Part shown: positions 63,285 through 64,000 of the stretch, piece by piece
Position numbering within the stretch: position 1 is the stretch's first letter
Layout of the letters: each line of letters begins with the position of its first letter
DNA from: Piscinibacter defluvii
Lineage (GTDB): Bacteria > Pseudomonadota > Gammaproteobacteria > Burkholderiales > Burkholderiaceae_C
DNA: 64,000 bases
Assembly: GCF_004011805.1 (NCBI RefSeq)
Contig: NZ_ML137198.1
Location: 164,138-228,137 of the forward strand
Direction: 5' to 3'
The notes under the pieces: generated by a model
Seen by the model: the letters and a program-made list of their open reading frames with translations, nothing else
What the model was told of the DNA's origin: nothing
Databases searched by the model: none
Translations under genes and position numbers: made by a program

Positions 63285-64000
63285 ATGGCCGTCATCACCG
63301 CCAACCGTTCGACCGATCTCGCCACCATCGACCTGTATGACCTGGTCTCCGGTGCCACGGCGATCACCTTCCTGGACAACGTCAACTACACCAGTCCTCA
63401 GGGCTACCACTACCAGGACATCCTGCGCATCTCGTACACGGACGTGCTGCCGTCGTACGCGAGCTGGGGCGGCAGCGGCTTCACCTTCAACAACAACGGG
63501 GACGTCACCGGCGGCACGGTGACCGGCTTCATCAGCCAGGTGTTCAGCGGCGGCAGCTATGTGCAGGCCTATGCGGTCGAGGGGTTCGCCTACAGCGCGG
63601 TGTCCATCTACAACGCCGCGCTGACCTTCTCGACCAGCGACGACATGGCGATCTTCGCCAGCGTGCTGTCGGGCAACGACAGCTTCAACCTGTCGACCGA
63701 GGCCGACCGCGTCGACGGCTTCGCCGGCAACGACACGATCCGCGGCAATGGCGCGGCCGATGTGCTGTACGGCGGCACCGGCAACGACTCGCTGGACGGC
63801 GGCAGCGGCGGCGACTTGCTGATCGGCGGGCCCGGCAACGACATCTACGTCGTCGACAGCAGCGCCGACGTGGTGTCCGAATCGGCGGGTGAAGGCGTCG
63901 ACACCGTCCGCAGCAGCATCGGTCGGGTGCTCGGCACCAACCAGGAGAACCTGGTTCTGACCGGCAGCGCGTCGGTCAACGGCACCGGCAACAGCGCGGC
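63285..64000 (+). CDS. RTX-type calcium-binding repeat protein (paralogue B, 3' end outside window)
   Basis: The first 238 residues are visible and the frame is open to the window end. It begins MAVITANRSTDLATIDLYD, matching the N-terminal domain of the RTX protein at 58895: shared points are SP.G..Y.D.LRI, VEGFAYSAVSIYNAA and SGNDSFNLS. RTX nonapeptides start near 145 (GNDTIRGNGAADVLYGGTGN) and are followed by the same repeat linker, ENLVLTGSASVNGTGNS. ATG is preceded by GGAGGAATGCC. It is a second member of the same family, probably exported. Confidence 0.85.
   Translation, partial: MAVITANRSTDLATIDLYDLVSGATAITFLDNVNYTSPQGYHYQDILRISYTDVLPSYASWGGSGFTFNNNGDVTGGTVTGFISQVFSGGSYVQAYAVEGFAYSAVSIYNAALTFSTSDDMAIFASVLSGNDSFNLSTEADRVDGFAGNDTIRGNGAADVLYGGTGNDSLDGGSGGDLLIGGPGNDIYVVDSSADVVSESAGEGVDTVRSSIGRVLGTNQENLVLTGSASVNGTGNSA

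Overview
The window is one contiguous stretch of very GC-rich, densely packed bacterial chromosome. It fits a betaproteobacterium of the order Burkholderiales, probably a methylotrophic relative of the Rubrivivax/Leptothrix/Methylibium group. The evidence is a tetrahydromethanopterin (H4MPT) C1-transfer gene cluster, a ribB fused to a degenerate ribA domain (ribBX), a ZTP riboswitch in front of glyA followed by nrdR, the smc-zipA-ligA gene set, the dapC-dapD-pilU-dapE-prmB block, and tandem LexA boxes. No tRNA, rRNA, CRISPR array, prophage or insertion sequence was seen. The species call is inference.

Layout. 1-6.5 kb (reverse strand): a translationally coupled H4MPT operon with a pterin dehydratase homologue, beta-RFAP synthase, mtdB, an ATP-grasp protein, mch, a second ATP-grasp protein and a CitG-like protein, preceded by a long structured leader. 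6.7-9.4 kb: a ubiD decarboxylase diverging from a lytic transglycosylase across a shared operator-like inverted repeat. 9.4-11.4 kb: ZTP riboswitch, glyA, nrdR. 11.5-14.7 kb: a five-gene type IV minor-pilin operon. 14.7-19.8 kb: ribD-ribE-ribBX-ribH-nusB and an aminotransferase. 19.8-24.3 kb: a Ser/Thr kinase with a PEGA domain, a small lipoprotein, ybgC and tolQRA. 24.3-39.4 kb: NUDIX hydrolase, ligA, zipA and smc on the reverse strand. Between ligA and zipA sits a forward-strand block of a 939-residue STAND-type regulator and two tandem RCC1-repeat lipoproteins.

39.5-50 kb: queF; a 534-residue lysine/alanine-rich protein of unknown function; lysine-biosynthesis genes dapC, dapD and dapE with pilU and prmB; a second unknown protein; an ABC-F ATPase. 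50-53.5 kb: ohrR-ohr with a clear palindromic operator, a type I/II asparaginase, and lexA with two SOS boxes followed by two small genes. 53.5-58.8 kb: LysE exporter, DUF1993, a D-2-hydroxyacid dehydrogenase, a split chromate transporter, DUF302, upp and a sirtuin. 58.9-64 kb: two related RTX-repeat proteins (the second cut by the window edge) flanking rlmB, a receiver-TPR protein lacking the phospho-acceptor Asp, and thrH.

The genes are mostly core metabolism and envelope functions. The least explained elements are the regulator plus RCC1 lipoprotein block inside the smc-zipA-ligA set, the structured leader of the H4MPT operon, the paired RTX proteins, the atypical receiver protein, the two lysine-rich unknowns, and a recurring -10-like hexamer 5-7 bases before start codons that suggests leaderless mRNAs.
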